Under the pieces are notes generated by a model, which ran no database searches, was not told the DNA's origin, and worked only from the letters and a program-made list of their open reading frames with translations. The position numbers and the translations under genes were made by a program. This document shows, piece by piece, positions 1 to 11,100 of a DNA stretch of 64,000 nt (within the stretch, counting starts at the first letter, position 1; each line of letters begins with the position of its first letter). The stretch is taken from NCBI GenBank assembly GCA_007449985.2, contig VIIQ02000730.1, positions 1 to 64,000 on the forward strand. The letters run 5' to 3'. The DNA comes from Desmodesmus armatus. Taxonomy: Eukaryota; Chlorophyta; Chlorophyceae; Sphaeropleales; Scenedesmaceae.

Positions 1-2892
1 TGATCCTGTCATGATCCTCAGGAACGAGGTGTGCACACTCTCGGCTTGTGTGTCGTACGGTGCGGAGTGCAGGCGCTTCACAAACATTGCCGGGCCCCAG
101 ATATGCGACGCATATGACAACACAGGCTCGACCAAAATATCAAACATTCTGCACTTGATGTCAAACTGGGTGAGGCAAGCCCGACGACAGCGCGTCAGCA
201 TGGCATGCATGGCTTTGCTGCCGGAAACTGCCAGCGCGTCCGACGCCCCCAGAAGCCCCCGAGTGGCATGCACACGCACGCCCAGATACACGTACTCTGA
301 TTGCAGCGCAATTTCACGGCCCCGAAACACAAGGCGAAACCCTGCAGGCACCCTCAAGTGTTGCGGGCGGAAACACACGACACAAGTCTTGTGCGGCGCA
401 AGGTTCACCTCCATATCAAACAATGTGCAGAAGACATCAAGCACATCCACGATCTGCTGTATCTCGCAGGCCTCGAAGCTGAGCAACCCCACGTCGTCAG
501 CATACATCACGTCAGGCACCTTAAGTCCACTCAGCACTGGCCCTGCCCCCGGCAACTTGAGCCTGATCAGGTAATGCAGCAACTCAATAAACAGGCCGAA
601 CAAGAGGGGGCTCAGCTCACTCCCCTGCTTTGTGCCAGACACTGTGGGGAAGGCGTCCCCAAGCTCCCCATTGACTGCCACCTGACAGCACACCCGATCA
701 TACAACGCCACCAACATGTCCAGAAAGGGGCCATGCACACCCAACTGTCGACATCGCTCCAACAACAGGTCCCTCCTAACCTTGTCAAAAGCCTTCTTAA
801 AGTCCACAAAGACCACATACAAGCGACGGCGGCGATGCTGCGCCACACTGATCAGATGCTGCAGCGTGAAGATGGCATCTAGTGTGCCATGGCCCGGCCT
901 AAAGCCACACTGGGTGGGAGCCCGAAGTGACAGGAGTGACGCCAACCGCTCAAAGCGCTGATTCAAGAAGCGATCCAACATGCGGGAAAAGACAGGTGAC
1001 ACAGAGATACCTCTGTACTGGTCCCGTACTGCCAGGGCAGCAGGGCTCAGCGACTTCGGCACGGGGACCAACTTGCTGGTGCGCATAACCTCCGGGACAC
1101 AAGCATTAGAGAACATGGCCTGCAGCAACCACTGTGCACACTCAACAACGACAGGACAGGCCGGCAGAGGGTCACCACTCGAACCTGTATCACGGACAGG
1201 GGCAGCGGCCAGCCTTAAGAGCTCTCCAGTCAGCCCCTGAGCATCAGGGGCTTTGCCGGCCGGGAGCGCCATGCATTGTTCCACCTCAGCCAGGGTGACA
1301 TCAGCGTTAAGTGCAGCCATGGCTGCCTCCTGACCCCGAGGGGCTGCTGCGTACAGCTGCTGCTTGAGAGCGACCTCATCGACAGACAGGGCCTGTGGAT
1401 GGGGTGCCGCCCCCAACAGGACCCTAAAATAGTCCGTCCAAGCCGCCACGTCCGACAAAGGTGTTTGCGGGCGCCTATCCCCAAAAAACACATGCCAGTA
1501 GTCCTTCTGGGTGTGCCCAAAGTAGGTGCCCAGCATATCAATCTGCACACGCATTGCATGCTCCCGCTTTTTGCGCTTACAACAGCTCTTGTACTCACGT
1601 CGAGCCGCCTCCAAGGCATTCCGTGCAACAGGGCACCCGGCCTGAGAGCCATACACACCCCCTCTGCTTGCATGCCAGGCAGCCCATGCCCCATCCAATT
1701 CCCCAGAAAGCCGCCTACAGTCAGCATCATACCACGGCTGGTCCCTGCGCCCGTGGCCGGGTTGGGCAGGGGCAGGCTGCTCTCTGTCACCTCCCGCACA
1801 CGAAACCAATTGATCTGAAAACTGCCGCAACGCACACTCAACACTCACACCACCTGCCTGCCAAGACTGTAACATAGCCTGAAAACAGTCCGCTTGACGC
1901 ACAAGGGCGCTAGTGTAGCCAGACCCTGAGGTGGGACGGTGCACCCTGCACCGGCCCCCCCTGCGAGGCACCTCATGACACCGCCTGGGCAGGTCGGTGA
2001 GTGACACATAGAGACCACAGTGGTCCTTGGAGGCTGACGCCTTGTAAGGCAGGACCCGGAAGGACTGCACATGACGATACAAGGAGGTGGAGGCACAGGC
2101 CAGATCAACCACACTGGCACCCACTGACTGCTCACCCATGGGATTGGCATAACAGGTGAAGGCCCCTTCCACATCCCCATGGGTCCTACCATTGAGCACA
2201 ACCGAGGAGACAGCAAACAGACCATTCATAAACTCCAGCGCCCGAGGGCGGCTGGGTACAGACATGTCCATAGAGCGCCTGTAGGAAGGTACACACCTCA
2301 AATGGTGTAAGGTCGGGAGAACTGACGGGTCATTGAGACCTGGGGGAACCGCAAGATTAGAGGGCACGTCACAACTCAATCTGCCAATGCGCATGTTCAG
2401 GTCCCCAAGAACCAAATGCTTGTGGCCTCTGGCCTCTGCTGCAGACAGCCCAGCAAACAAGGCAGCCATGGGGTCTGCATCCACCACCCCAGATGCATAC
2501 ACAGCAGAGCCAGGAGGGCTGAAGTAACACACGGCAACAGTAAGCTGAAAACCTGGCACAACCACCCAGACGATGCCCTCCCTCGGGTCCGTGGTAACCG
2601 TCAGCCCTGAGCCCATGCTCAGTGCAGAGAACCTCTTAACAAACACAGTGATACCCCCATGCGGCCTGCCGCGGCTTGGCCGCGGCCGGACACAATGAAA
2701 AGCATCATAGCCAGGCAACAACCCTTGAACCTCATGCGTTGTGTCCTCCACGAGCATTGTCTCTACAAAGCCGTAAATGTCACACCCCTGCTCTTGCGCC
2801 ACAACACTGGGTATCCTAGTAGCCGCCATGCCCCCCACATTCTGCACAAGGAACCTCACATCTATTGCTGCAACACTATGCGGTGGATTCAT
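1..2892 (-). CDS. LINE ORF2: endonuclease and reverse transcriptase, C-terminus missing at the edge
   Basis: One uninterrupted frame of 964 codons runs from ATG 2,892-2,890 to base 1. The N-terminal third is an exonuclease-endonuclease-phosphatase fold: QNVGGM near residue 16, FVETM, GGITVFVK, LGDLNMRIG, and near the end ASVVDLA and KDHCGLYV in place of the usual SDH block. The reverse transcriptase follows: DQYRGISVSPVFSRML, QCGFRPGHGT at about residue 661, YVVFVDFKKAFDKV (motif A), GTKQGSELSPLLF (motif B), and MYADDVGLLS at about 796 with the catalytic YADD. The frame is still open at PVLSYASHIWGP near the left edge, so any zinc knuckle or RNase H domain is outside. The start codon overlaps the stop of ORF1 as ATGA, which suggests coupled translation. 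Confidence 0.95.
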   Translation of the reverse strand, partial: MNPPHSVAAIDVRFLVQNVGGMAATRIPSVVAQEQGCDIYGFVETMLVEDTTHEVQGLLPGYDAFHCVRPRPSRGRPHGGITVFVKRFSALSMGSGLTVTTDPREGIVWVVVPGFQLTVAVCYFSPPGSAVYASGVVDADPMAALFAGLSAAEARGHKHLVLGDLNMRIGRLSCDVPSNLAVPPGLNDPSVLPTLHHLRCVPSYRRSMDMSVPSRPRALEFMNGLFAVSSVVLNGRTHGDVEGAFTCYANPMGEQSVGASVVDLACASTSLYRHVQSFRVLPYKASASKDHCGLYVSLTDLPRRCHEVPRRGGRCRVHRPTSGSGYTSALVRQADCFQAMLQSWQAGGVSVECALRQFSDQLVSCAGGDREQPAPAQPGHGRRDQPWYDADCRRLSGELDGAWAAWHASRGGVYGSQAGCPVARNALEAARREYKSCCKRKKREHAMRVQIDMLGTYFGHTQKDYWHVFFGDRRPQTPLSDVAAWTDYFRVLLGAAPHPQALSVDEVALKQQLYAAAPRGQEAAMAALNADVTLAEVEQCMALPAGKAPDAQGLTGELLRLAAAPVRDTGSSGDPLPACPVVVECAQWLLQAMFSNACVPEVMRTSKLVPVPKSLSPAALAVRDQYRGISVSPVFSRMLDRFLNQRFERLASLLSLRAPTQCGFRPGHGTLDAIFTLQHLISVAQHRRRRLYVVFVDFKKAFDKVRRDLLLERCRQLGVHGPFLDMLVALYDRVCCQVAVNGELGDAFPTVSGTKQGSELSPLLFGLFIELLHYLIRLKLPGAGPVLSGLKVPDVMYADDVGLLSFEACEIQQIVDVLDVFCTLFDMEVNLAPHKTCVVCFRPQHLRVPAGFRLVFRGREIALQSEYVYLGVRVHATRGLLGASDALAVSGSKAMHAMLTRCRRACLTQFDIKCRMFDILVEPVLSYASHIWGPAMFVKRLHSAPYDTQAESVHTSFLRIMTGS

Positions 2893-4916
2893 CGCCTGCC
2901 AGCCCCAGCCCCTGCCCCTGCCTCTGCACCTCCCTCGGCCCTAGCCCTGTGTGCGCCCCCAGAGCGATCTGTGGGGCCGCGGGGAGCCAGCTGCACCTGC
3001 TCCCACCGGGGGCGGCCACCGCCACGTGACCGCACCTGCTTCTCAAGGACAGCCCCCTTCCAGCGCACCTTCACCCCCTCAGCCCTCAGCCGGCTGGCTT
3101 CCGGCCCCAGCTCCCGGCGCTGCGCCCGCTCAGCCTCTGACAGCAGCTGCTCAACATAGACCTGATGACCCTGGCGAGCCAAGGCCATGCGGGTGCGGCC
3201 CCCCAGCACCACCTCCTCCAGCTGAGGCGAGCGCAGCAGCACACGGTAGAGGGCCATCGGCTGCCGTGCAGGCCGCCTGCTGGCTGAGTTGGGCCCACCA
3301 CCAGCACCCGCCCCTGCGTCAGCACCTTGCCGTGCTGTGCCGCTGCTGCCCGAGGACCCCGTCGCTGCTGCTGCCTGGTCACCTGCCTGCCCCGCACCTG
3401 CTGCACGGCCGCTGCTGCTGCTAGGGCCTGCTGCATCACCACCGCCGCTGCCGCCTGCCCCACCTGCATCTCGCGGCTCAAACACCACTGTCACAGCCAA
3501 GATGCTGGTACGGCTGATGGTGCGCGCGCTGAGAATGGCCTCAGCAACTGCGTCCGGGGGCGTGCCGACTGGAGCCCAGGCCCCAACTGCCCCATGCTGC
3601 GCAGAAGCTGCCGCCTGCTCCCGCAGGCGCTGGTTGGCTTCCTCAACCTGGGTGAGCCTGTCGCGCAGGGCCGCCAGCTGAGTGGACTGGTTGGCCTGCT
3701 GCATGTGGGCCTCCGCCCCCTTATCAGCTGCTGCCTGGAGCTGTGCAGCAGCCTCGGCGCTGCTGAGGCCAGCCCTTTCCAGGCGGCTAAGGGCATCCTG
3801 CGACTGTGCCTTAGCTGCTGCAGCCTCCTCTGCCAGCAGCGCTGCGGTGGCCTGCAGTCCTTCAACCTGGACAGACAGGGACTCCAGCACCGCCACCGAC
3901 ACAGTTGGATCGCTGCTGCCCCGCTGAGCTGCAGACTGTTCCAGCTGTGCAAGCTTCTGCTTGAGGGTGTCTGTGTCGTCCTGGAGGATCAGGGTGTCAC
4001 CTTGCACCATTGCACAGCGCTGCAGGAGCTGCTCAAGGAGGCTGCTGAGCACCAAGCTGGTGGTAGCTGTCTGTTGGACGAGCCTCATGACCAGAGGGTC
4101 CTGGCCATTGGGACCCTCCTGCACCTGGCGGCCCAACTGCTGCATAGCACCAACCTCGTCCTGCAGCTGCTTCATAAGATGAGCTGGAGAGCCCGGGGGC
4201 AGAGGCTGGGTAGGGTCAGGCGGAGGAGGCCCGTCCTCCTGCTGCTGCTGCCCTGGCGACCCCTCAGGCTGGTCTGGCGGTCGCTGCTCCTGCTGCTGCT
4301 GGGGGCTTGCTGCCTGCTGCTGTTGCTGCTGCTGCTGCTGTTGTTGCTGCGTCTGTCCCTGCTGCTGGCCCTGCTGCTGGCCCTGCTGCTGTGTCTGCAG
4401 CTGCTTGCGGGGCTTGTGCTGTTGCTGCTGGGGCTGCTTAGACCCGCCCTGACTCTGGCCCTGTTGCCCCTGCTGCTCTTGAGGGTTGAGGAGGGCTGCA
4501 GACCTGGCAGCTGGTGTGAGGAGGGCTGCAGACCTGGCAGCTGGGGCGGTGTGAGCCTTGGCCCGGGGCCCAGCGGTGCTGGCTGAGCCACGGGGGCGCT
4601 GTCCTGGGAGGGACAGCTGCTGGTGCTGCTTGCCTGGACCCGCATCCGCCCTTCCCTGGTCCTGCGAGTGCTGCTGCTGCGCATCAGAGGCCCCTGGAGC
4701 CTCTGCACCAGCTACAGACTGCTTTGCCTTGGCTGCTTGAGCCCGTGTGCTGACACGGTCTGCTGCTGCAGCTGCAGGCTGGGTGCCTGTGGCCCCCTCC
4801 TCTGCGTTACCCTTGCCGCTGCCCCCGTTCTTGAGGCCCTGATGGGCGTCGGAACCCCCTGCACATGCCCCAGGGCCCCCATCGGGCCTCTTCACCGGGC
4901 TACGCTGAACCATCAT
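2889..4916 (-). CDS. LINE ORF1, nucleic-acid-binding/gag-like protein
   Basis: A 675-aa ORF lies directly upstream of the endonuclease/RT ORF. The first 220 residues are basic, Ala/Gly-rich and then strongly Gln-rich, with a long polyQ segment. Residues of about 230-430 are rich in Ala, Leu, Gln and Glu with heptad-like spacing (QVEGLQATAALLAEEAAAAK), so a coiled coil is likely. The C-terminal part has ISRTSILAVTVVFEP, then QPMALYRVLLRSPQLEEVVL, and a basic helix with AERAQRRELGPEASRLR and VKVRWKGAVLEK. That resembles the C-terminal domain of L1 ORF1 proteins (transposase_22 type). The known role of such proteins is to bind element RNA and act as a chaperone in the RNP. The assignment rests mainly on position and architecture. 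The opposite strand carries a Leu-rich shadow ORF. Confidence 0.82.
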   Translation of the reverse strand: MMVQRSPVKRPDGGPGACAGGSDAHQGLKNGGSGKGNAEEGATGTQPAAAAADRVSTRAQAAKAKQSVAGAEAPGASDAQQQHSQDQGRADAGPGKQHQQLSLPGQRPRGSASTAGPRAKAHTAPAARSAALLTPAARSAALLNPQEQQGQQGQSQGGSKQPQQQQHKPRKQLQTQQQGQQQGQQQGQTQQQQQQQQQQQQAASPQQQQEQRPPDQPEGSPGQQQQEDGPPPPDPTQPLPPGSPAHLMKQLQDEVGAMQQLGRQVQEGPNGQDPLVMRLVQQTATTSLVLSSLLEQLLQRCAMVQGDTLILQDDTDTLKQKLAQLEQSAAQRGSSDPTVSVAVLESLSVQVEGLQATAALLAEEAAAAKAQSQDALSRLERAGLSSAEAAAQLQAAADKGAEAHMQQANQSTQLAALRDRLTQVEEANQRLREQAAASAQHGAVGAWAPVGTPPDAVAEAILSARTISRTSILAVTVVFEPRDAGGAGGSGGGDAAGPSSSSGRAAGAGQAGDQAAAATGSSGSSGTARQGADAGAGAGGGPNSASRRPARQPMALYRVLLRSPQLEEVVLGGRTRMALARQGHQVYVEQLLSEAERAQRRELGPEASRLRAEGVKVRWKGAVLEKQVRSRGGGRPRWEQVQLAPRGPTDRSGGAHRARAEGGAEAGAGAGAGRR

Positions 4917-5070
4917 CGTAGATGGCCGTTACAGCTATAGATCGCCAGCCAGACCCGCCCGGCTGCCCAGATGCCACGCAAACCCTTCTAAGGACTATAC
5001 TAAACTATTCTAAGCTGTGTATTAGGCAAGCTGTCGCTGCCACTTTGGTTCCCTGAAGTACTTGCTCAAG

Positions 5071-5103
5071 ACGAAACACGAAACGAAAACGAAAACGAAA
5101 ACC
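5071..5103. repeat. short (CGAAAA)-type tandem repeat
   Basis: ACGAAACACG is followed by several ACGAAA/ACGAAAA units between the LINE ORF1 start and the next dynein exon. It may mark the 5' junction of the LINE or belong to its 5' UTR. I cannot tell without an empty site. Confidence 0.5.
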
Positions 5104-5192
5104 GAATAGCTTATGTACGTGTGCCGCAAAAAGTTTTTGCGCAGAGGCTTGCAAGTGAAAGGCTCACACAAGCCAGCTTGCACCACCTGCAG

Positions 5193-8100
5193 GTATGGCG
5201 CCCCTCCTGGCAAGAAAGTGGTTTTCTTCATCGATGACGTCAACATGCCAGCCCGCGAGCGCTATGGTGCCCAGCCACCCATCGAGCTCCTGCGACAGTT
5301 CCAGGACTACAGGGGCATGTATGATCGCAAGCAGCTGTTCTGGCGTGACATTGAGGATGTCACCTTGTGCGCTGCGTGTGGGCCGCCCGGGGGCGGTCGG
5401 CAAGAGGTTTCGCCCAGGTGGGCTCGTCGGCACCCGGGCACAGGTTCCAATCGTTTACTGACAACTGCCGTGTTTACGCACTGACCGCAACAAATCTCGC
5501 GAAGCGTTCAACCATGTGCCTGCCCTTGCAGATTCTTCCGTCACTTCACGATGCTGGCTATCCCGCTACCTTCCGACTCGGCCACCAAGACCATCCTTTC
5601 ATCCATCATCAATGGCTTTCTGGCCGAGTTCCCGCCTGAAGTTCGCAGCTTGTCTGGGCCTGTTGTGCTGGCAAGTGTGGATGCATACAATAGGTAAGTG
5701 TCGGCTGGCTGGCCGATCTCAACACAGCACACATACTGCCGCTGGGTGAGGTGATGAGGTCTGTCAGCAGTGAGAGGTGTGGGGTGAATCTGTGTGTGCC
5801 TGCTGTGTATTGTGCAGGATCTCTGAGGAGCTCCTTCCCACTCCGGCCAAGAGCCATTACACCTTCAACTTGAGGGACTTGAGCAAGCAGTTTCAAGGCA
5901 TTCTGATGGCCACGCCCAGCACCTGCAACAGCAAGGATGCGTTGGCAAGGCTTTGGCTGCATGAGGCTTGCAGAGTGTTTGCCGACAGACTCATCTGCCA
6001 AGAAGACCGGCAGCAGTTGCAGAAGATGCTGGTGAGTCCTTCAGTACTAGTGGCTGATCAAGCTGAGATAAGCACGTGCTAAATGGTGTGCTGCAATAGC
6101 ATGGTCTACTGGCAGTGGTGTCTATGCCAGTGTAAGCCTCACGCCAGCAAGGCAGCATGCTGCCTGGCCTACAGCTCGCGTGTGCAAGACATCCGACTCA
6201 CACACATGTGTGCCTGGTGGCTGTGGTGCAGGTGGAGCTAGCCAACAAGCATAAACTCAGCAGCTTGAGCTACGCAGATGCTTTTGAGGAACGCAACATA
6301 GCCTGGGCCAGTTTCCTCAAGCCGGGCACCGACCGGGACCAGCGCCGGTACGAGGAAGTCAATGATTGGGCCAAGGTGCACAAGCTGCTGAAGGACTACC
6401 TGGACGACTACAATAGCAGCCACACAAACACCATGGACCTGGTGTTCTTCCAGGCAGCCGTGGACCATGTGTGCCGGCTGTGCCGCGTCCTGCAGCAGGT
6501 CTGTTTCTGCACGGTCTGGTTGTGGGAAGCTCAGCCCCAGGCGGCCTGCTGCCATCTCAGTAGGGTTGCCAGCTCATGTGCCTTGTGGTGTGCTGGACTG
6601 AGGTGCATGGAAGCATGCGCTTGTTGTTTGTGTCTGTTGCAGGATGGCGTGCAGTGATGCGTGCACTGCCTGACGCTCACACATGGTTGTTGTACTGTGT
6701 GTTCTGCAGCCTCGCGGGAATGCCATGCTGGTGGCGTGGGTGGCACCGGCAAGCAGAGCTTGACGCGCTTTGCTGCACACATCAGTGGCTGCAAGGTGTT
6801 CCAGATCGAGCTCAGCAGGAACTATGGCACAGCGGAGTTCAGGGCAGACTTGGTCAAGCTGTACAGGACAGCCGGTGTGCAGAACGAGCAAGTGGTGTTC
6901 CTGTTCAGTGACACACAGATCCTGCAAGAAGGCTTCCTGGAAGACATCAACAACATGCTCAATTCAGGTGCGCAGCCCGCATTGTGCCTTCAAACACTTT
7001 CGTTTGTTCTAGCAAGCGCTGCTGGGAGGTGCCGCACAGCACAGCGGGTGTCTGTAACCCTAGCTATAGCTTCAGGATGAGCCACTGATGTTAAACTGGA
7101 GGATTTGGCGGCATCCAGCTAAAGTAGTTGCTGGGTGTGTGTGAATGTGCAGGTGAAGTGCCAGGCTTGTTCTCACCCAATGAACTGGAGCAGATCGTGG
7201 CAGCTGTTAGGGAGTGGGTGGAGGCCAGTGGCCTCAACCCATCTCGTGAGGGCTGCTACTCTGCATTCATCAACCGCGTACGGGACAACCTGCACATCGT
7301 GCTGACAATGAGCCCAGTAGGCGATGCTTTCCGGTCAAGGTGAGGCATGGCGCTGGGAACCTGCCAGTCATAGCAGCAGCATGTGCGGGCATCATGGTCA
7401 GTTTGGAGTAGGCAGCAACCAAGTTGCATGGCAGCGCACTCTCAAACGTGCAGGAAGGCTATGGTACCTTGCGTTTGTGTTGGGAAATCTGTACTAGGTT
7501 GGGCAGCATGTAGCATGCCAGAGCCACGTACACAACTGTCCAACTGCCTGCTGCAGGTGCCGTCAGTTCCCTTCTCTCATCAACTGCTGCACAATTGACT
7601 GGTTCAGCGACTGGCCAGATGATGCACTGCTCAGTGTCAGTCAAAAGTTCCTCAGCCAGACAGATCTGGGCGGCGAGGCAGTCACGGCGGCAGTTGCGCA
7701 GACATGCTTGTTCATCCACAGGTGAGTGACATGTCACCAAGACATCGCTGGATGCATGTGTGGCGTGCTTTCACAGTCACTGCTCTGATCCTACTAGTTG
7801 AGTCGACACTTGCAAGAATTTTGACTTGTGTCTGTTGTGGGTGGGTGACTGTGTTACTTCTGCTGCAGGTCCGTTGAGCAGGCCAGTGCACGCTTCTATG
7901 CAGAGCTCAGGCGCCACTTCTACACAACCCCAAAGAGTTACTTGGACCTGATCAGCTTGTATTTGCAGCTGCTCCAGGAGAGAAAGTGAGTCACCAACAG
8001 TGGGTTCAGCTCAGCTTGACACAGAGCCATCACTACTCCTTGTGCCTGCAGCTACTGACCATTTTGGTGGTGCAACTACGGCCGTGTTCCAAATCCAAAT

Positions 8101-11100
8101 CCACCGCATGCTTCCATCCCGCCTGTTTCACTGTCTCATAGGTCGAAGCTGCAGCACTCCTGTGAGAGGCTGCTGGATGGTGTTCACAAGCTGCACGAAA
8201 CCGAGGCACTGGTGACCAGCATGAAGGCCGACCTTGCACGGCTGCAACCAGTACTGGAGGACAAGGCAGCCGCCACCGCTGACCTGCTTGTCAAGGTGGG
8301 ACCTGCTCCTTCAGTCCACGGGGGATAGCGCTGGTATACAGGTGTAGACTAGCATGCTGAGCTGTGCTATGGCATAGCAGTCCTGCACTGCCTATGTCAG
8401 ACTGTGAAAATGTGCACTGCTGCTGTGAATTGTTTGGGCTGTGCGCGCAGGTCAGTGCAGATCAGCAGGAGGCTGAGAAGGTCAAGGTGGTGGTGGCAGC
8501 TGAGGAGCAGGAGATTGGCATCATGCAGCAGCACACGCAGGCCATTGCTGAGGAGGCTAAGGCGGACCTTGCAGAGGCCATGCCTGCACTGCAAGCTGCC
8601 ATCGACAGTCTCAAGGCGCTCAACAAGAACGACATTGTCGAGGTGAGCCTTGCAATGGTCTTGCAATGTGGCGGTTGTTGTGACCGCCACTGGCTCTGTC
8701 GTGTATGCTGCGGCAGTGACAGCCATTGCCATAAAGCACCTCAAGACTGACGCTTTTGTTGTCTTCTTGATGCTGCAGATCAAGAGCTTCACCAAGCCTC
8801 CAGTACTGGTTCAGGTAAGCCCACTGCGGTTCACTGACAGCCTCCCGCAAGTGATGCTTGGCAACAAAGCTTGTTTAGTGTTTTTCCTTGATCCATTTGG
8901 ACATGTGCTTCAAGAGACTGGGGGCGGACCCAGCTGCAGCTTTTCAGCAATAATTATGCATACTCACCCTGGGCATTTTGGCTCCGTCTCTCCTTGCCTT
9001 TCAGATGACTATGGAAGCAGTGTGCATCCTGAAGCAGGAGAAGCCAGACTGGGACACGGTGAGTTACGATGAAGATTGGGTTCCTATTGTTAAAACACAT
9101 GGTGGTCAGACACAGCCCATCTCAATTCCTGATGGCAAGTCATCTTCGCTGCTTTGTCGATGGGCAGCACGCCATGCCATGGCCTGCAGTGTCTCGCAGG
9201 CTTCACTGACCAAACCATTCTGGTGCGCACTTGCAGGCCAAGCGGGTTTTGTCGGATACCAATTTCATGCGCAGTTTGGAGGAGTTCAACAAAGACAACA
9301 TCCCCGTTTCTGTCATTCATAAGCTCAAAAAGTACATCGACGACCCGCAGTATCAGCCGGACATCGTCGCAAAACAAAGCCGCGCCGCCATGTCGCTGTG
9401 CATGTGGACGCGAGCCATGGACATCTACAACAGGTCAGTTTAAAGCTGTGACTTGCGACGTATGGCGGTATGGTCGTTCGCGACGGCTTTGTCGATAGCG
9501 TCAGCTGGAGGCGTCTGTTCCTACGCCAACCCATGTCAGTTGCATCTGAAGCCAATTCTGCCCACCCCAGATCCAACCTGAGAGAATCTTTGGTGGTGCT
9601 GCAGGGTGTCCAAGGTTGTTGAGCCCAAGCGGAAAAAGCTGGCCGAAGCTGAAGCGCAACTGGAGGCTGCTAACAGCCAGCTCAAGGAGAAGCAAGACAC
9701 GCTTGCAGCTGTTGTTGACCGCGTGAACAATCTCAGAAAGCAGCTGGCTGATGCTGAAAGCGAGCAGCGGCAGCTGAGTGCACAGGTGAGGACCTTGCGC
9801 GACGCTGGGCTAGCTGTGGGGCTGGGTAGTGCTGTGAAAAGAAAGAAGTATTCCCGTGAAACTCATGTGTGATTGCTGCATGTGCAGGCGGAGCTAACTC
9901 GCAAGCGGTTGGAGCGTGCCAACAAGCTGACGAGTGGGCTGAGCGAGGAGGGTGTGCGCTGGCAGGAGACGGCAGCACAGCTGCAGACGCAGATAGGGCT
10001 GCTAGTCGGCGACGTGTTTATCAGCGCAGCATGCATAGCTTATTACGGAGCCTTCACTGGCAGCTACAGGTGAGGCATTGCCTGCTGTGTTGCTGACTGG
10101 CTATGCTGTGGTGTGTTTGTTGCACACATTGGTGCCATTTGTGGGTAGTGTTCTCGTCAACTGCAGCAGCCTGACACTCTGTTGGAAGCAATCAAGGCAG
10201 CAACCACATGGCATGCAGGTGGGCAGGAGAGCTGCTGAGTATGGTGGATATCCGGATGTATGTATGGGTTGATGCTGTGCAGGGAGCAGCTTGTTCAAGA
10301 GTGGGTGGCTAAATGCAAGGAGCTGGCCATCCCTGTGTCAGACTCAGTAACCCTTTGTGGCACCCTGGCAAACCCTGTTGAAGTGCGAGAGTGGATACTG
10401 GCTGGCCTGCCCAGTGATAACACATCAGTGGACAACGGGATCCTCGTCACCAGGGGCAAGCGCTGGCCGCTGATGATTGACCCCCAGGTGAAAGGGCTGC
10501 TGGGCAGCGGCTAACGTCCTTTCACATCCTTGAGTTGCCTTGATGGGCAGATGCAGCATGATGAATTCCTGGGCAGCCACTGTGTGTGCTTCAGGAATGG
10601 ACGTTGCTTCCAGCCAGCACCAGCATAAGGCTTGGCAAATGCCAAGCACTGCTTGAAAGCGTTGACCTTGTAGCTAAAAGGTGTGCATGACGCCTGCCTC
10701 TGCTGTGTGTCTGCTTGTGCACAGGGCCAAGCCAGCGGTTGGGTGAAGGCCCTGGAGGGTCGCAATGGCCTGAAGACCATCAAACTCTCCGACCCCAACT
10801 TCCTGCGTACCCTGGAAAACTGCATACGCATAGGTGTGGGCTGCTTCCCCTTGTACACCCTCCCTTGTGCACATCAGCATGCCAGCTGCCGGGCAGCAAC
10901 TGCAGCCATACCGTTTGTGACCCTCACTCTGCCCGCGAGCAGCAGGCACGTGCTTCCGTGTGGCATGCCTGCTCCTGTATAGCAGGTAGTCACACTGGGA
11001 GCTCAACCAGGCATAACACCTAAGCGGGACAGGACTGTGTCATAACATGTGTGTCTGTGGCCGCAGGCAGCCCGTGTCTCATAGAGGACGTTGGTGAGAC

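Larger units (their letters stand above)
1..5105 (-). mobile_element. LINE-type non-LTR retrotransposon, 3' end outside the window
   Basis: Two ORFs in the usual LINE order are read on the minus strand: an ORF1 with a Gln-rich, coiled-coil-like body, then an ORF2 with an apurinic-type endonuclease followed by a reverse transcriptase. Both are open over their full visible length, so this looks like a young, possibly active copy. The 5' boundary is uncertain. It lies somewhere between the ORF1 start at 4,916 and the splice acceptor at 5,192; I placed it near the CGAAAA-type repeat. The 3' end, any target-site duplication and any tail repeat lie left of the window. The element sits antisense in an intron of the dynein gene that follows. 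The family (L1-like or another endonuclease-bearing clade) cannot be settled by eye. Confidence 0.9.

Noticed and set aside
3327..4586. 419-codon plus-strand ORF with long Leu runs
   Set aside because: It is the antisense shadow of the Gln-rich LINE ORF1 (CAG read as CTG).
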